The notes under the pieces were generated by a model. That model had not been told where the DNA came from. It searched no databases and was given only the letters and a program-made list of their open reading frames with translations. Shown in pieces: positions 41,801 through 52,780 of a stretch of DNA of 64,000 nt. Origin of the DNA: Arion vulgaris. Lineage: Eukaryota; Mollusca; Gastropoda; Stylommatophora; Arionidae. The translations under genes and the position numbers were made by a program. Each line of letters starts with the position of its first letter. Within the stretch, counting starts at the first letter, position 1. The DNA lies in the NCBI GenBank assembly GCA_020796225.1, contig CM036775.1, positions 7,368,893 to 7,432,892 on the forward strand, written 5' to 3'.

Positions 41801-44606
41801 AAGATGATTTCTCTGATCCTTGTCTGTACCAGGATTGATGCGTTTTGGACATATAAACAGACACGAAGGGTTAGAATTAAATTGCTTATTACCCCTGACT
41901 CCTGCATGCCCAGGGACACAAGTCAAGATGATTTCTCTGATCCTTGTCTGTACCAGGATTGATGCGTTTTGGACATATAAACAGACACGAAGGGTTAGAA
42001 TTAAATTGCTTATTACCCCTGACTCCTGCATGCCCAGGGACACAAGTCAAGATGATTTCTCTGATCCTTGTCTGTACCAGGATTGATGCGTTTTGGACAT
42101 ATAAACAGACACGAAGGGTTAGAATTAAATTGCTTATTACCCCTGACTCCTGCATGCCCAGGGACACAAGTCAAGATGATTTCTCTGATCCTTGTCTGTA
42201 CCAGGATTGATGCGTTTTGGACATATAAACAGACACGAAGGGTTAGAATTAAATTGCTTATTACCCCTGACTCCTGCATGCCCAGGGACACAAGTCAAGA
42301 TGATTTCTCTGATCCTTGTCTGTACCAGGATTGATGCGTTTTGGACATATAAACAGACACGAAGGGTTAGAATTAAATTGCTTATTACCCCTGACTCCTG
42401 CATGCCCAGGGACACAAGTCAAGATGATTTCTCTGATCCTTGTCTGTACCAGGATTGATGCGTTTTGGACATATAAACAGACACGAAGGGTTAGAATTAA
42501 ATTGCTTATTACCCCTGACTCCTGCATGCCCAGGGACACAAGTCAAGATGATTTCTCTGATCCTTGTCTGTACCAGGATTGATGCGTTTTGGACATATAA
42601 ACAGACACGAAGGGTTAGAATTAAATTGCTTATTACCCCTGACTCCTGCATGCCCAGGGACACAAGTCAAGATGATTTCTCTGATCCTTGTCTGTACCAG
42701 GATTGATGCGTTTTGGACATATAAACAGACACGAAGGGTTAGAATTAAATTGCTTATTACCCCTGACTCCTGCATGCCCAGGGACACAAGTCAAGATGAT
42801 TTCTCTGATCCTTGTCTGTACCAGGATTGATGCGTTTTGGACATATAAACAGACACGAAGGGTTAGAATTAAATTGCTTATTACCCCTGACTCCTGCATG
42901 CCCAGGGACACAAGTCAAGATGATTTCTCTGATCCTTGTCTGTACCAGGATTGATGCGTTTTGGACATATAAACAGACACGAAGGGTTAGAATTAAATTG
43001 CTTATTACCCCTGACTCCTGCATGCCCAGGGACACAAGTCAAGATGATTTCTCTGATCCTTGTCTGTACCAGGATTGATGCGTTTTGGACATATAAACAG
43101 ACACGAAGGGTTAGAATTAAATCGCTTACTACCCCTGACTCCTGCATGCACAGGGACACAAGTCAAGATGATTTCTCTGATCCTTGTCTGTACCAGGATT
43201 GATGCGTTTTGGACATATAAACAGACACGAAGGGTTAGAATTAAATTGCTTATTTCCCCTGACTCCTGCATGCACAGGGACACAAGTCAAGATGATTTCT
43301 CTGATCCTTGTCTGTACCAGGATTGATGCGTTTTGGACATATAAACAGACACGAAGGGTTAGAATTAAATCGCTTACTACCCCTGACTCCTGCATGCACA
43401 GGGACACAAGTCAAGATGATTTCTCTGATCCTTGTCTGTACCAGGATTGATGCGTTTTGGACATATAAACAGACACGAAGGGTTAGAATTAAATTGCTTA
43501 TTACCCCTGACTCCTGCATGCCCAGGGACACAAGTCAAGATGATTTCTCTGATCCTTGTCTGTACCAGGATTGATGCGTTTTGGACATATAAACAGACAC
43601 GAAGGGTTAGAATTAAATTGCTTATTACCCCTGACTCCTGCATGCCCAGGGACACAAGTCAAGATGATTTCTCTGATCCTTGTCTGTACCAGGATTGATG
43701 CGTTTTGGACATATAAACAGACACGAAGGGTTAGAATTAAATTGCTTATTTCCCCTGACTCCTGCATGCCCAGGGACACAAGTCAAGATGATTTCTTTGA
43801 TCCTTGTCTGTACCAGGATTGATGCGTTTTGGACATATAAACAGACACGAAGGGTTAGAATTAAATTGCTTATTACCCCTGACTCCTGCATGCCCAGGGA
43901 CACAAGTCAAGATGATTTCTTTGATCCTTGTCTGTACCAGGATTGATGCGTTTTGGACATATAAACAGACACGAAGGGTTAGAATTAAATTGCTTATTAC
44001 CCCTGACTCCTGCATGCCCAGGGACACAAGTCAAGATGATTTCTCTGATCCTTGTCTGTACCAGGATTGATGCGTTTTGGACATATAAACAGACACGAAG
44101 GGTTAGAATTAAATTGCTTATTTCCCCTGACTCCTGCATGCCCAGGGACACAAGTCAAGATGATTTCTTTGATCCTTGTCTGTACCAGGATTGATGCGTT
44201 TTGGACATATAAACAGACACGAAGGGTTAGAATTAAATTGCTTATTACCCCTGACTCCTGCATGCCCAGGGACACAAGTCAAGATGATTTCTTTGATCCT
44301 TGTCTGTACCAGGATTGATGCGTTTTGGACATATAAACAGACACGAAGGGTTAGAATTAAATTGCTTATTACCCCTGACTCCTGCATGCCCAGGGACACA
44401 AGTCAAGATGATTTCTCTGATCCTTGTCTGTACCAGGATTGATGCGTTTTGGACATATAAACAGACACGAAGGGTTAGAATTAAATTGCTTATTTCCCCT
44501 GACTCCTGCATGCCCAGGGACACAAGTCAAGATGATTTCTCTGATCCTTGTCTGTACCAGGATTGATGCGTTTTGGACATATAAACAGACACGAAGGGTT
44601 AGAATA
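41762..44606. repeat. 124-bp satellite made from a LINE RNase H segment, about 23 copies
   Basis: The unit includes TGACTCCTGCATGCCCAGGG, TCTGTACCAGGATTGATGCG and AAACAGACACGAAGGGTTAG. On the minus strand it encodes ILTCVPGHAGVRGNK, the RNase H HAG-x-x-GN loop. Copies are almost identical; variants (GCATGCACAGG at 43144-43392; TTCTTTGATCC at 43792-44290; TTTCCCC) are clustered. 124 mod 3 is 1, so the stop-bounded frames on both strands repeat every unit and are not genes. Confidence 0.97.
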
Positions 44607-44985
44607 AAATCATTGTAGAGAGAGGAATCCTGATAGAGAAAAGAAGAGGAGAATAAAATCATTGTAGAGAGAGGAATCCTGATAGAGAAAGAAGAGAGAA
44701 TAAAATCATTGTGGAGAGAGGAATATCCTGATAGAGAAAAGAAGAGGAGAATAAAATCATTGTAGAGAGAGGAATCCTGATAGAGAAAAGAAGAGGAGAA
44801 TAAAATCATTGTAGAGAGAGGAAACCTGATAGAGAAAAGAAGAGGAGAATAAAATCATTGTGGAGAGAGGAATCCTGATAGAGAAAAGAAGAGGAGAATA
44901 AAATCATTGTAGAGAGAGGAATCCTGATAGAGAAAAGAAGAGGAGAATAAAATCATTGTGGAGAGAGGAATCCTCCGATAGAGAA
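44601..44985. repeat. 49-bp minisatellite made from LINE C-terminal sequence, about 8 copies
   Basis: The unit starts AGAATAAAATCATTGTAGAG and ends GAGAAAAGAAGAGG. On the plus strand it encodes KIIVERGILIEKRRG, matching EKTIMKGGILAKRRRGRP of the LINE at 4911-5210. The last unit runs on into the LINE at 44985. Confidence 0.93.
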
Positions 44986-45150
44986 AAAGAGAAGGAGAAC
45001 CGTGGAAAGGATGGATCCAGTATCGGACTGATAGTTTCAGCGTCACAGCTGCAGAAGCGGAACACCTGTCTTATGAGAGAGAGGGATACTTCGAACGACT
45101 ATTCGGGTGGCAAAGTTCTACACAGAACAAGCTATTTGATGATGATGAGT
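44985..45150 (+). mobile_element. LINE ORF2 C-terminus, parent of the 49-bp array
   Basis: Reads GWIQYRTDSFSVTAAEAEHL then SYEREGYFERLFGWQSSTQN and a DDD-E end, the usual RWIQDVTDGxNMTAAEA-x-x-LxxxRxxFRRLV order. Confidence 0.75.
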
Positions 45151-45590
45151 TTCGCAAAAAACATAAAAACCTGCTAAATAAATTTTACCACAAATACCTT
45201 CTTTATTCCTAGGCTACAACAATACAACAAGAGCAAAGAAACGATGCTATTTTCTAAATAGAACACACCACAATTACAATGACACAGGTAAAGGTTAAAT
45301 ATGTGAGGAAAGATTTGAGACAAACCATACAGAAGTATGCTACTCAAAAAAATGAAACGAGACACAGAAATAACAGCACTCATGAAACGGTGATATAATT
45401 CAGACACTCGTGAGCTAGCTCGGTTAATGATAACTCGGAACGAATTAAAATAATTCTCTCGCGTATATATGTTAGTTTTGCCTAACAGCTTGCTTTGCTG
45501 TAGTGACATTTAGAGAATTATATGCAGGATGTGCTTTGGTAATGAGGAAGATACCAATAGATAATAATAGCTCTATATTTCTTATTTAAG
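45151..45590. other. Unassigned stretch
   Basis: A minus-strand open frame of about 110 codons (45174-45509) is AT-rich and unlike any family I recognise. Confidence 0.3.
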
Positions 45591-46160
45591 ATATTTTTCT
45601 ATCTCACTCTCTCTCTCGTGATCACCGATTAGACTGATGTACCAGATCTCCCCATAAATTCTATTCATGGGGAAATCTCATTCATGCAGCCTTAGCATTG
45701 TTGTGTTTTACGTCACATCTTCAGCACCATTTGAAGCTCTGGTGTTTATCCTGCGGCGATGTGTCCAGTTTCAGACAGCGTTTACTCGGTTCCCTCTCCA
45801 TTCTGTAGCCATCTAGTTGTTTTTTTTACGGTGTGGGATAGCTAGCTCCACGCCTTACACCCTTTGTGACATGCGTGGCAGGTAACAGTGGTTCTATTCT
45901 TTACACCCCAATTTGAGTCCCAGTAATCACTCATGCGATTTCTTATTTAAGATTTCTCTCTCTCGCGATCACCGCTAAGACTGATGTAATAGATTTCCCC
46001 ATACATCTCATTCATGTGGAGATCTGATTTATGCAGCCATGGCATTGGTTTTTATATCGGTAAAGGTGTGTTTTACGTCACATCTTCAGCACCATTTGGA
46101 GCTGTGGTGTTTATCCTGCGGCGATGTGTCCGGTTGCTGGGTTCGATCTCCGTCAGCCTT
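45591..46160. repeat. Direct duplication (about 200 bp, offset about 360)
   Basis: TTACGTCACATCTTCAGCAC and TTTATCCTGCGGCGATGTGT, with preceding CTCTCTCTC and ATCACCG, occur at 45608-45770 and again at 45957-46130. A SINE-D fragment (45822-45935, minus) lies between. Confidence 0.75.
45822..45935 (-). mobile_element. SINE-D fragment
   Basis: GACATGCGTGGCAGGTAACA and GTGGTTCTATTCTTTACACC; reads as the SINE-D head on the minus strand. Confidence 0.65.
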
Positions 46161-46269
46161 TGGCTGTCCCCAACCATCTGCAAGACGTAGGTTATTAAGA
46201 TTTAACAAATTTATTAAGAAAAGTCTGTGACTATCATAGAGGTTATATTGATATTTACTTATGTAAGAG

Positions 46270-46835
46270 TCTACAGGACAACTACTTCTAGTATAAGGTT
46301 GGAGGTTGAGGCCGTTACTGCTGCCCTCCATTGGATTTATGGGACTTCATTTACTGGGGCAGTTGTTGTATCTGACTCTCAGTCGATGCTTCACAAGATC
46401 CAGATGGGCAGGTTTCGGTATGAGTGGATGTCGTCTATAGAAGTTTCTAACCTCCAGCGGCTTACGTGGATATACTGTCCTGGGCATGCGGGTGTTTACG
46501 GTAATGAGAGAGCGGACAGGCTGGCATCAACAGCATCGATTGTTGGGGAGTTGAAGATGGATAAGGGAATATTCTTCGGTCTCTTCGCGACTCTCTGTTG
46601 GATGAGGACACTAAAATCGATGTTGAATCGATCAAGCGATTTAAGCAGTTTGGAGTTACCCGTTGTTCAAGTCGAACTGGATGCCTGAGAGGCAGAGTGA
46701 GAGGTGTGTTTAATCAGCGAGCCACAGGCACCATCAGTATGCATACTCTTCGATATCTGTTGGGAGACTGAGCACCTATGGGTCTGCCCGGAGTGCAATA
46801 ACGTCAGTTTAGTAACCAATAACCAATAACCAATA
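46270..46835 (+). mobile_element. LINE RNase H domain and ORF2 C-terminus
   Basis: The most complete RNase H remnant: EVEAVTAALHWIYG (second acidic residue E), VVVSDSQSMLHKI (third, D), LTWIYCPGHAGVYGNERADR (His loop and last D), then C-terminal LWVCPECNNVSLV after stops. It cleaves RNA of the RNA-DNA hybrid in active elements; this copy lacks the N-terminal part and reverse transcriptase. Confidence 0.88.
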
Positions 46836-46847
46836 ACAATGTAAGAG

Positions 46848-46905
46848 TCTGTGGCGTAGAGGGTTAGGCGCTCGCCTGTCGCTCCAAATGTATCTAATTC
46901 GTACT
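46848..46905 (+). mobile_element. SINE-A head fragment
   Basis: GTCTGTGGCGTAGAGGGTTA and GGCGCTCGCCTGTCGC match the SINE-A A-box region; the body is absent. Confidence 0.6.
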
Positions 46906-46987
46906 TCAATTTCTGATTTCAAATAAAATTTTGGAATTATGCATTTCACATTTCTTCTGTTCAAAATCTTTTCAAAATTTTAGTTTT

Positions 46988-47130
46988 TCTAAGTATTGAT
47001 TTTCCAAGTTTTGATTTTCCAAGTATTGATTTTCCAAGTATTGATTTTCCAAGTATTGATTTTTCCAAGTATTGATTTTCCAAGTATTGATTTTCCAAGT
47101 ATTGATTTTCCAAGTATTGATTTTTCAACA
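46988..47130. repeat. 15-bp tandem array (CAAGTATTGATTTTC)
   Basis: About nine copies with one extra T in some units. Confidence 0.92.
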
Positions 47131-47149
47131 AAAGTTTTGGAAAAATATC

Positions 47150-47765
47150 AAGTAGCATGTCCCTTGCAGAACGTCGTTTTCATCACAGCCAGGCTGAAAA
47201 ACTTTCTGACTCTAGCAAGTTCTCATGCCTCCTTGTCAAGGTCTCTGATGTCCTGCTATCGCCTTCGTCCAGATCATAGATTCTCAAACTTTTTCGGCCC
47301 ATCGCCCACTTTGCCCGACATAAACTTTGTAACGTCTCCCTTCCCATTATAAAAGTTTCCCAATGTCAACCAACACACACACACACACACACACATATAT
47401 ATGTGCTCTATTTTCACTTTGACACAAAAAAATTGATATATAGTTCTGTCCTTTATGGTCATTTTTCAAATGATTATAGACATGAAATAGAAAATTGATG
47501 AAAAAATGGATCGTGTAAGATGGGTATAAAATGAATTAAAATGCAGAATTCAAATTTTTAATGATTATTCAATCGCAAAATCACGATAAAATAACTGCCC
47601 CCAAATGCTTCTGAACCCACCATCGCCCCCTGCAAGTCTTCAGTGCCACCATGGGGCGTACCGCCCCTTTGGAAACACTGGTCTAGATCATCCCCTACTT
47701 CGTACTCCAGGAAAAATGCCCTCCATTACCGTTCTCTCCAGACCACTGTGACGTTTAATAAATAT
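47150..47765 (-). mobile_element. LINE ORF2 3' fragment split by hAT-2
   Basis: Left block (CATCACAGCCAGGCTG, CTCATGCCTCCTTGTCAAGG) and right block (CCAGGAAAAATGCCCTCCAT) match the continuous minus-strand LINE at 63345-63560. hAT-2 occupies 47275-47680. Confidence 0.75.
47275..47680 (-). mobile_element. hAT-2 copy with 8-bp target duplication
   Basis: GTCCAGAT (47267-47274) and GTCTAGAT (47681-47688) match at 7 of 8. The right end reads CAGTGTTTCCAAAGGGGC on the minus strand; left end CATAGATTCTCAAAC. A CA microsatellite (47375-47393) lies inside. No transposase frame. Confidence 0.8.
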
Positions 47766-47879
47766 TAAATATAAATAACTAAATATTGTAAGTATATGTT
47801 CCTTTTAAGCCACAATTTGGATGTGAGTGCATACATGCCTTAGCGATCTACAAACCGAAGAACAACGTACTCAAATTCT

Positions 47880-48045
47880 CAGTGTAAACCCCGAAAGAGG
47901 TTATCATCATCATCATCAAGTAACGTGTCCTGGACAGAACTTGTTGCCACTCTAACCGACCTTCTGAATTTCTCTCTCTCGTAGTCCAGCTGTCCCGTTT
48001 CTGCGGCTGTCATGCTCAAATCATCATGGTTTGAGTTGTTAACTT
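47880..48045 (-). mobile_element. LINE ORF2 C-terminal end
   Basis: Minus strand DDLSMTAAETGQLDYEREKF then RRSVRVATSS and DDDDD: the MTAAEA-type ending also seen at 4911 and 45000. Confidence 0.75.
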
Positions 48046-48069
48046 GCTTGATACGATCGAATACACAAA

Positions 48070-48500
48070 TTAGTTTAGTCGTCGGATCATCATCACTGCA
48101 CATAAAACTAATTAGTCTGTAAGTGCTCCGACCTCTTCGACAGCATGTTTCTCAGTTTAGTTTAGTCATCGGATCATCATTACTGCACATAAAACTAATT
48201 AGTCCACAAGTGCTCCGATCTCCTCCTCAGTATGTCTCTCAGTTTAGTTTAGGTCGATCATCATCACTGCACATCAAACCAAATAGTTCATAATTGCTCC
48301 GATCTCCCCCTCATCCCCCTCAGTATGTCTATCAGATTGTTACAATTAACGACACCAGTTCTTTATTGGTTTACTATTCTTCTTTAGCTACCAGTAAAGT
48401 GCTCTTGTCTAGCTACACCACATTTGACTTGGTATTCTTACAGTCTGGTTAGGTTTGTAGATTCACCACTATTTGAACCATGTGCACGTCCTGTCTTCCT
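48070..48500 (-). mobile_element. LINE 3' end with triplicated tail
   Basis: Minus-strand counterpart of 14640-14830 (TGTAGCTAGACAAGAGCACT). Its 3' part (CACTGCACATAAAACTAATT ... CTCCGATCTC) is repeated three times with period about 86 (48070-48330). Confidence 0.7.
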
Positions 48501-48504
48501 TAGG

Positions 48505-48905
48505 GAACGCAAAGAAGAACAATATACGTTCCATTTTTTCTCAAAGAAGCTTTTGAAATGATATATTCCAGTTTTCACTTTTTCCAAAGAAAATTAAACA
48601 AATTATATCTTCCATTTTTTTTTTTTTTTTTCTTTTAAATTATCGAAATATTCGTTCATTTTTTTTTACTAAGTAGATGAAATGATGTATTCTCGTTATA
48701 TTTTTTTCCTCTTCAATGAAATTGCTGTAACTTCATATTTCATGTACATTTTTTTTTTACTTAAACGAAGATGTTGAAATTATATATTTATAATTTCTTT
48801 TTTTTTTAAGATAGAAAATGTTGAAATTTTAAGTTGCATTTTTGTTCTCACAAGTTATACTTGAAATTATATATTTCATTTTTTTTTTTATAATACTCAA
48901 AAGAT
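48505..48905. repeat. T-rich imperfect repeats
   Basis: Runs of 9-17 T spaced by about 70-75 bases with GAAATTATATATTTC-like phrases between. Begins next to GGAACGCAAAGAAGAAC, the SINE-D/LINE tail motif. Confidence 0.7.
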
Positions 48906-49007
48906 ATAGTTTTTACTGGATTTGATGTCGATCTTCTCAGCAGGAAAGCATTTTGTTGTTTGGAAATATATATGATTTATGTGTGCAGGTTCTGTTTGCT
49001 GATATAT

Positions 49008-50073
49008 CTGTTGATACATCGTTCTGATTTATGTGTTGATACATCGTTCTGATTTATGTGTTGATACATCGTTCTGATTTATGTGTTGATACATCGTTCT
49101 GATTTATGTGTTGATACATCGCTCTGATTTATGTGTTGATACATCGTTCTGATTTATGTGTTGATACATCGTTCTGATTTATGTGTTGATTCATCGTTCT
49201 GATTTATGTGTTGATACATCGTTCTGATTTATCTGTTGATACATCGTTCTGATTTATGTGTTGATACATCGTTCTGATTTATCTGTTGATACATCGTTCT
49301 GATTTATGTGTTGATACATCGTTCTGATTTATGTGTTGATACATCGTTCTGATTTATCTGTTGATACATCGTTCTGATTTATCTGTTGATACATCGTTCT
49401 GATTTATCTGTTGATACATCGCTCTGATTTATCTGTTGATACATCGTTCTGATTTATGTGTTGATACATCGCTCTGGTTTATCTGTTGATGCATCGTTCT
49501 GATTTATCTGTTGATACATCGCTCTGATTTATGTGTTGATACATCGTTCTGATTTATCTGTTGATACATCGTTCTGATTTATCTGTTGATACATCGTCTG
49601 GTTTATGTGTTGATACATCGTTCTGATTTATGTGCTGATACATCGATCTGATTTATCTGTTGATACATCGTTCTGATTTATGTGTTGATACATCGTTCTG
49701 ATTTATCTGTTGATACATCGTTCTGATTTATCTGTTGATACATCGTTCTAATTTATGTGCTGATACATTGCTCTGGTTTATCTGTTGATACATCGTTCTG
49801 ATTTATGTGCTGATACATCGTTCTGATTTATGTGTTGATACATCGTTCTGATTTATCTGTTGATACATCGTTCTGATTTATGTGTGATACATCGTCTGGT
49901 TTATCTGTTGATACATCGTTTCTGATTTATGTGTTGATACATCGTTCTGGTTTATCTGTTGATACATCGTTCTGATTTATCTGTTGATACATCGCTCTGA
50001 TTTATCTGTTGATACATCGTTCTAATTTATCTGTTGATACATCGTTCTAATTTATCTGTTGATACATCGATCT
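49008..50073. repeat. 25-bp minisatellite (TTGATACATCGTTCTGATTTATGTG)
   Basis: About 42 copies, T/C and GTG/CTG variants. The unit is TTGATACATCGTTCTGATTT then ATGTG. A remnant unit lies at 50252-50275, beyond an inserted SINE-D fragment. Confidence 0.96.
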
Positions 50074-50245
50074 TCATCTTCTTCTTTGCGTTCGTTCTTT
50101 ACGACCAATTTTAATCATTCTTTGTGATTTGCTTGATCTTTGCCAAGAACGTGTATACGTTGCACATTGGTTTGGTAGGCCCTAAACGCGTAGACTTCTA
50201 CACGTTTAGGACATGTGCATCCGATTTCAGCCAAAAATACATCTT
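50074..50245 (-). mobile_element. SINE-D fragment inserted in the 25-bp array
   Basis: CTTCTTTGCGTTCG tail at left, AGACTTCTACACGTTTAGGA in the body, ending at the GATTTCAGCC block: 5' truncated. Array units occur on both sides. Confidence 0.8.
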
Positions 50246-50519
50246 GATCTGTGATTTATCTGTTGATACATCACTCGATCGTATTGCAGATCTCGCTGGT
50301 GTAAAAAAATGTTTGTAGTTCTGTAGAGTGACAGAAGAAGACAGAGAGCGACAATTTTGGTTAGCCTGACTTCATGAGCATTAGATCGTCAACATCTTAG
50401 TTGATAGCAAACATCAAAGATAGAGGGTTTGTGGAGATCCATGATCGTCTACGCCAGCCGGCACGGTACTTGATGATAATGAGAATGGCAGACTGATTTC
50501 ACAGTAATATTATTCTTTC

Positions 50520-51020
50520 ATCACTGTTTGTGTTTTACGGTAAATTTGCCAACCACCAATAACAGCATACAATAAAAAGAGATCAGGTACTAGAGCAAAG
50601 GAAAGACCAAGAAAACGATGGATAGACAATATCAAGACCACACGAAATTTCTTTTTTTTTTTTTCGATCCAGAAGCACTTGAGCTTTTTCAGCTCTTCGG
50701 CTCGGTGCCATGGACATCGTAACCCTTCAGTTCGGTGCCACGAACACCGTAAATCTGGGAATCTGTGGTTTTTTCTGCCATCCCGCTGAATTGAACTCGC
50801 ACACACAGAGGGATAGTCACCCGTAGTCCAACGCGCTACGAACACGTTGAGCAGACGGGCGTGCTGGACCACACGAAATAAACACTGATATAACGATACA
50901 AATGCGACATATCTATTCATGGAACGCAAATTAAAGCTCCCACCCCTACTCTTAACAGCAAGAGTGGACAACCAATTCCATCATTTACCCTGGGGAAGGG
51001 CAATAGACAATAGACTGTAA
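50520..51020 (+). mobile_element. LINE ORF2 C-terminus split by SINE-B
   Basis: NKKRSGTRAKERPRKRWID (left) and LKLPPLLLTARVDNQFHHL (right). SINE-B at 50649-50866 separates them with a 13-bp duplication. Confidence 0.85.
50649..50866 (-). mobile_element. SINE-B copy with perfect 13-bp target duplication
   Basis: GACCACACGAAAT at 50636-50648 and 50867-50879. T-rich tail at left, tRNA-like head at right. Length 218. Confidence 0.93.
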
Positions 51021-51124
51021 CGGTTCTTTTAATATAGAAAGCTTGCATAAATTATTGTGTCTGACCGTACAATTTCTCATATTGAGATGTTATATAAATG
51101 ACTTAGAAGGAAACTAGTCACGAC

Positions 51125-51600
51125 AGAGATCTCTCTCTCTCTCTCTCTCTCGCGATCCCAGTCTAGACTGATGAACCAACTTTTTTTCATGAATTTTACC
51201 GTGTTTTTAAGGGACTCCGTTCCTCCGTACAGCTTCTCTCGAAGCTCTGTGTTTTGGGGCCAGTTTTCTTTTCTTATACCTGCTATCAGTTGACAGTCTT
51301 GCAGAACGTGTTCTGCCGTCATATCCGCCTTTTTGCAGGGGCGCAGGCTAGTTGTGTCAATTTTAAATTTGTGAAACATGTGGGCGCGTAGCTTGTTGTG
51401 GCTGGTACGGAGGCGAAGTATGGAAACTTGTTCACTACAAGACAGACCATTGTATCCGTCGCTGTTGTCAGCCTGATAATGGTCCCTGCGGGTTCCAGAA
51501 AAGGACCCACTTTTTTATATTCCCTTCAGGTTTTCACAAAGTGTATCCTATCCAAATCGAGGACTGTTAAGGCGGCAAAGCTCTAATCAGGACACGCTAT
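51125..51600 (-). mobile_element. LINE ORF2 C-terminal fragment with Cys/His motif
   Basis: MFHKFKIDTTSLRPCKKADM, TAEHVLQDCQLI, WPQNTELREKLYGGTESLKN, FMKKSWFI. The C-x-x-A-x-x-T-x-EH-x-L-x-C arrangement is a standard post-reverse-transcriptase LINE ending. A CT run (51130-51152) is its 3' simple-repeat end. Confidence 0.85.
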
Positions 51601-51654
51601 TTGCTGATGATATAATTTATAATATTTAACAAAAATAATTCTTGTAGATTCCTT

Positions 51655-51857
51655 TTTTTTTTCGATCCAGAAGCACTTGAGCTTTTCAGCTCTTCGGCTC
51701 GGTGCCATGGACATCGTAACCCTTCTGTTCGGTGCCATGAACACCGTAAATCTGGGAAATCTGTGGCTTTTCTGCCATCCCGCGGAATTGAACCCGCACA
51801 CACAGAGGATAGTCACCCGTAGTCCAACGCGCTACGAACACGCTGGGCAGACGGACG
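51655..51857 (-). mobile_element. SINE-B copy with perfect 11-bp target duplication
   Basis: GTAGATTCCTT at 51644-51654 and 51858-51868. Confidence 0.93.
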
Positions 51858-51883
51858 TAGATTCCTTAAAAACGTTAGTATTC

Positions 51884-52128
51884 TTCTTCTTCTTCAAATG
51901 TTCCATATCCACCACTTGTTAACCACTCTTTGTGATTTGTATGTGATTCGAGCCTAAGAGCGATTATACGTTGTGCCAGTTATACTCCTACAAGTAGGTC
52001 AGCACATCCGTTTTCCGCAACTCTTTTTATTTACTAGGAAAGCATCCCTAAACCTCTACATCAGTCGCCTCTTACGACATGCCTTGTAGGTCGTAATGTT
52101 ACTATTCTTTACTCCCCGGCAACACACG
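51884..52128 (-). mobile_element. SINE-C copy
   Basis: Tail TTCTTCTTCTTCAAATGTTC at left, TTACGACATGCCTTGTAGGT and ACTATTCTTTACTCCCC at right. Confidence 0.82.
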
Positions 52129-52329
52129 TACCTGTTAGGGTTCGACTGTATCCATTCTGAAAAAAAAATTCTTACAAAAAATTGTTTTGTTTGACACAAA
52201 CGTTGGGTTGTTGGTTTTTCAATTTGCGAACATTTACCAACTTGCACTCACTTTTTTCTGTGTCAGCAGGTGAAGTTTGAAAACTCGTTCCCTTGCAGAT
52301 GGTTCTTTGGCAACTAATTTGTATATATT
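52129..52329. other. Unassigned stretch
   Basis: No family recognised. Confidence 0.3.
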
Positions 52330-52655
52330 TTTGTCTGGCGACTTATTTCTAGATGATTTTTTCCCAAGCGATAATTTGTAGGTGGTGTGTTGGCGTATAA
52401 ATTGTGAAGGGTTTTTTCTGACGACTATTTTGTAGATGTTTTATTATGGCGACAATTTTGTAGATGTTTTAATATATCGACTATTTTGTAGATGTTTATT
52501 ATATCGACTATTTTGTAGATGTTTTATTCTGGCGACTAATTTGCGATGTTTTATTCTGGTCACTAATATGCGATGTTTGCCTGGCGACTAATTTGCGATG
52601 TTTTATTCTGGCGACTAATATGCGATGTTTGTCTGGCGACTATTTTGCGATGTTT
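52330..52655. repeat. About 28-bp degenerate tandem array (GCGACTATTTTGTAGATG...)
   Basis: About ten copies of GGCGACTAATTTGCGATGTT-type units with TTATTCT spacers of varying length. Confidence 0.85.
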
Positions 52656-52780
52656 TTTATTTACTAGAGTAGTTTCCCTATGTAGTACATCAGTCGCATC
52701 TTACGACATGCCTTGTAGGTCGCAGTGGTACTATTCTTTGCTTCCCTTGTGGGCCCCGGTACCACACCGACTATCTGCCC
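52656..52780 (-). mobile_element. SINE-C head fragment
   Basis: TTTATTTACTAGAGTAG, TTACGACATGCCTTGTAGGT, TTGCTTCCCTTGTGGGCCCC; 3' half missing, replaced by the 28-bp array. Confidence 0.75.

Noticed and set aside
41820..44618. Dozens of 88-93-codon frames on both strands
   Set aside because: They are the same stop-bounded frames repeated by a 124-bp satellite whose period shifts frame by one each unit. The real signal is the RNase H origin of the unit.
46227..46688. 153-codon host gene with an RNase H motif
   Set aside because: The motif order and CPEC ending match several broken copies in the window; it is a LINE remnant with an arbitrary in-frame ATG.
49008..50073. Possible CRISPR-like array of 25-bp repeats
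   Set aside because: The repeats are contiguous with no unique spacers, in a eukaryotic TE-rich context; it is a minisatellite.
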